From Janthinobacterium sp. TB1-E2 (lineage in GTDB: Bacteria > Pseudomonadota > Gammaproteobacteria > Burkholderiales > Burkholderiaceae_D): a DNA stretch of 64,000 nt. Both the position numbers and the translations under genes were made by a program. The DNA lies in the NCBI RefSeq assembly GCF_036885605.1, contig NZ_CP142523.1, positions 3,224,001 to 3,288,000 of the forward strand, read 5' to 3'. Below the pieces are notes generated by a model. That model was not told where the DNA came from, did no database searches, and saw only the letters and a program-made list of their open reading frames with translations. This document shows, in pieces, positions 61,892-64,000 of this stretch (positions are counted from its first letter, which is position 1; every line of letters begins with the position of its first letter).

Positions 61892-63811
61892 CTAGGCATC
61901 CATGCGCGCCACAGCCGCGCCTTGCCGCCGGTCCAGGAACAGGCTGTTGCCGTGGATTTTCTTTGCCTGCTTCTTCGCTTCGGCCGCCTGCGTGGCGATC
62001 TGATGGTGCGTGTAGTACTGGTGCGCCTCGACCTTGATGACGCCCAGCGACAGGCTGATCAACGAATAAAACACTTTCTTGCCTTGCCGGTCTTCGCTGA
62101 TGTAGCCGCCCCGTTCGCAGTCGCCCGTGCTGTAGTAGGCGAGGATGGCGGCCGCGAAGTCGTCGAGCATGGCCTGGCAGCGCGTTTCCCAGTCTTCGCT
62201 CTGGAACAGGATCATGAAATCGTCGCCGCCGATGTGGCCGATGAAGTCGCGGTTCGGGTCGCAATGGCTGCTGAGGATTTCTCCCGTCAGCTGGATCACG
62301 TCGTCGCCCTTGCGGTAGCCGTACACATCGTTGAAGGGCTTGAAGTGGTCGAGGTCGCAATAGCAGACCCAGAAGCGGCTGCCGCTGTGCAATAAACGGT
62401 CGATATGCTCGTTGATGGGCACGTTGCCGGGCAGTTGCGTCAGCGGGTTGGCGTAACGGGCCGCGTTGATCTGCATCTGCGTGATTTCGCGCATCAGGTC
62501 GTGGCCCGTGCCCATGCCCAGGTAGCGGCCGTGCTCGGTGATGATGAAACCGTTGAACAGGTGGTGGGCATCGGACTGCACCATGGTGTAGCTGAGTTCC
62601 TGCAAGCTCGTCTCGTGGTCGGCAATCAGGGGCGTGGCATCCATGAACAGGCTGCATGATTTCTTGCCATACAGTTCGCGCTGGTAGGGGCGGGCGAAGT
62701 GGTCGATCATTTCAAAGCGGCTGATCAGGCCCAGCGGCACGCCGTCATCGACGACGGGGATAATCATCAGCTTCGGTTCCTTCAGGAAAATATCGTACAC
62801 CTCGTTATTGTTGAGCTGTGGCGACACTGCCGCCACCTTGTGCAGCAGCTTGCGGATGCTGGCGCCATTCTTTTCCAGGCTGCTGCGCTGCGGATACACG
62901 GCCACGCCATTGCGCCCCAGCGCCTGCACCACTTCGGCCGGCAGGGCCCGTGCCGGCACCGCGTTGGGCCGGCCCAGGTGATAGCCTTGCCCAAACGCCA
63001 CGCCGAGGTCGCGCAGGACCAGCAATTCCGTCTGCGCCTCGATGCCTTCGGCGATCACCAGGGTGCCCGACTTCTCCGCGATTTCCTGGATCGAACGCAC
63101 GAACTGCAGTTTCACGGGGTCGTTGTTGATGCCCTGGATGAAATGCATGTCGATCTTCACGTATTCCGGACGCAGTTCCGACCACAGGCGCAGGCTGGAA
63201 AAGCCTTCGCCCAGGTCGTCGATGGCGATCTGGAAACCCATGTTACGGTAATGCAGCACCGCCTCGCGCATCAGCTCGTAATCGTAGGTGGGCTGGTTTT
63301 CCGTCAGCTCGATGATGACACGGTCCGGGTTGATGCCGATGTGCTCGATGTATTCGAGGGTTTCGCCATGGCGGGCATTGCGCAGCAGTAGGCATTCCGG
63401 GCTGACGTTGAGAAACAGCTTGCCTGGCAGCTGCAGTTCGGCAAAGCGTTCGAGCACCACTTGGCGGCACAGGTGCTCCACTTCCAGGGTCAGGTCGTGC
63501 GCGCGCGCCACCTTGAACAGATTCATCGGCGCGTGCAGGGGGCTGTCGGACGGCCCCCGTATCAAGCCTTCGTAGCCGATGATGTCGCCGCTATGCATGT
63601 GGATGATGGGCTGGAACAGCGCGCTGAGCTTGCGGCCCGCCAGGATGTCGTGTAAGGCATCCGTCCCTTCGATGGTCATGCTTGCCGATGGCGGTTTCAG
63701 GTAAGCCACATTCGATGGCGTCGCGGGGGCCGGCGCGGCGGTGGCGGTAGGGAGGGCGAGAGTGTGCATAGGAGGCTGTGGCGGCACGGCCTCTGGACGG
63801 GCCATGAACAT
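61892..63811 (-). CDS. EAL-CBS-GGDEF cyclic-di-GMP protein
   Basis: A 639-residue cytoplasmic protein with three parts. EAL domain at about 55-290: the signature is EGL (GYEGLIRGP), with LFLNVSPECLL, IIELTENQP, AIDDLGEGFSSL, EYVKIDMHF and VIAEGIEAQTE all present, so phosphodiesterase activity on c-di-GMP is plausible. A CBS pair at about 310-440 (LMIIPVVDDGVPLGLISRFE; GFIITEHGRYLGMGTGHDLM) may bind a nucleotide. A GGDEF domain at about 455-620 has GGDDF instead of GGDEF. The start at 63811 is uncertain; ATGs at 63805 and 63769 are alternatives. No membrane segment. Confidence 0.9.
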   Translation of the reverse strand: MFMARPEAVPPQPPMHTLALPTATAAPAPATPSNVAYLKPPSASMTIEGTDALHDILAGRKLSALFQPIIHMHSGDIIGYEGLIRGPSDSPLHAPMNLFKVARAHDLTLEVEHLCRQVVLERFAELQLPGKLFLNVSPECLLLRNARHGETLEYIEHIGINPDRVIIELTENQPTYDYELMREAVLHYRNMGFQIAIDDLGEGFSSLRLWSELRPEYVKIDMHFIQGINNDPVKLQFVRSIQEIAEKSGTLVIAEGIEAQTELLVLRDLGVAFGQGYHLGRPNAVPARALPAEVVQALGRNGVAVYPQRSSLEKNGASIRKLLHKVAAVSPQLNNNEVYDIFLKEPKLMIIPVVDDGVPLGLISRFEMIDHFARPYQRELYGKKSCSLFMDATPLIADHETSLQELSYTMVQSDAHHLFNGFIITEHGRYLGMGTGHDLMREITQMQINAARYANPLTQLPGNVPINEHIDRLLHSGSRFWVCYCDLDHFKPFNDVYGYRKGDDVIQLTGEILSSHCDPNRDFIGHIGGDDFMILFQSEDWETRCQAMLDDFAAAILAYYSTGDCERGGYISEDRQGKKVFYSLISLSLGVIKVEAHQYYTHHQIATQAAEAKKQAKKIHGNSLFLDRRQGAAVARMDA

Positions 63812-64000
63812 GTTGCCGATAGTAAAGAAGATTTATGACAACTTGATGAAATGACTTTGCTTTTGATAACGTTTCTTGCATGAACGTCAGTTTGCCGATT
63901 CCGCCGAAAGCGAGATTTATCATGGCGTTTCCCGTAAATTATCCAAACAAAAGACGGCAAATCCCTCAGATAACTGTGCTTTAAAAGTGGCAATCCGCGC

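Noticed and set aside
63697..63993. A minus-strand open frame near the right window edge
   Set aside because: Its product is a basic, proline-rich shadow overlapping the N-terminus of the EAL-CBS-GGDEF gene in another frame; the last ~190 bases of the window hold no gene I can support.

Overview
The window is about 64 kb of high-GC chromosome from a Gram-negative bacterium. TonB-dependent receptors, the malonate decarboxylase cluster with a MadLM transporter, the codon bias and the gene families together point to a betaproteobacterium of the Oxalobacteraceae, probably Janthinobacterium-like. This placement rests on family recognition only, because there is no rRNA or tRNA gene in the window. 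I see no insertion sequence, integrase or CRISPR array.

Layout. 1-4.6 kb: metal uptake (the 3' part of a siderophore receptor, a DUF2946 protein and a copper-type TonB receptor). 4.7-7.5 kb: a small protein, D-serine ammonia-lyase and its LysR-type neighbour. 7.7-12.0 kb: one AT-richer gene for a 1438-residue STAND/NACHT-like NTPase with a C-terminal PD-(D/E)xK nuclease-like end, the best candidate for an undescribed (defence) system. 12.1-22.4 kb: a DUF455 protein, a very large exported protein ending in a MepA-like zinc peptidase domain, topoisomerase IB, YkvA-like protein, a serine hydrolase lipoprotein, a cation/proton antiporter and an MscS channel. 22.6-27.5 kb: a trehalose operon in which the synthase carries a membrane-anchored sensor-like N-terminus, followed by the phosphatase and a GH15 glucosidase. 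28.0-36.4 kb: divergent mdcR and a compact mdcABCDE-madLM-mdcGH operon for malonate uptake and decarboxylation.

36.4-40.4 kb: a ZnuD-like TonB receptor preceded by a PepSY membrane protein. The receptor promoter is bracketed by two dyads and the PepSY promoter is overlapped by a Fur box, so both look metal-repressed. 40.5-44.3 kb: an RsbQ-like hydrolase translationally coupled to a PAS hybrid histidine kinase, then three unrecognised small genes, one with a HEPN-type RNxxxH motif. 44.4-48.9 kb: an MFS transporter, SRPBCC protein, aldo/keto reductase with divergent LysR regulator, and a DUF421 protein. 48.9-53.7 kb: a TTG-initiated protein with a pore-former-like hydrophobic hairpin, and small hypotheticals. 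53.9-57.2 kb: a LacI-family regulator and an Ig-like lipoprotein whose signal peptide is out of frame with its body. The frame would be restored exactly by removing one 68-base unit lying between two copies of a 12-base direct repeat. 57.4-63.8 kb: an Hsp70-family protein, DnaQ-like exonuclease, Sel1-repeat protein, a DUF4262/DUF6386 pair and an EAL-CBS-GGDEF protein.
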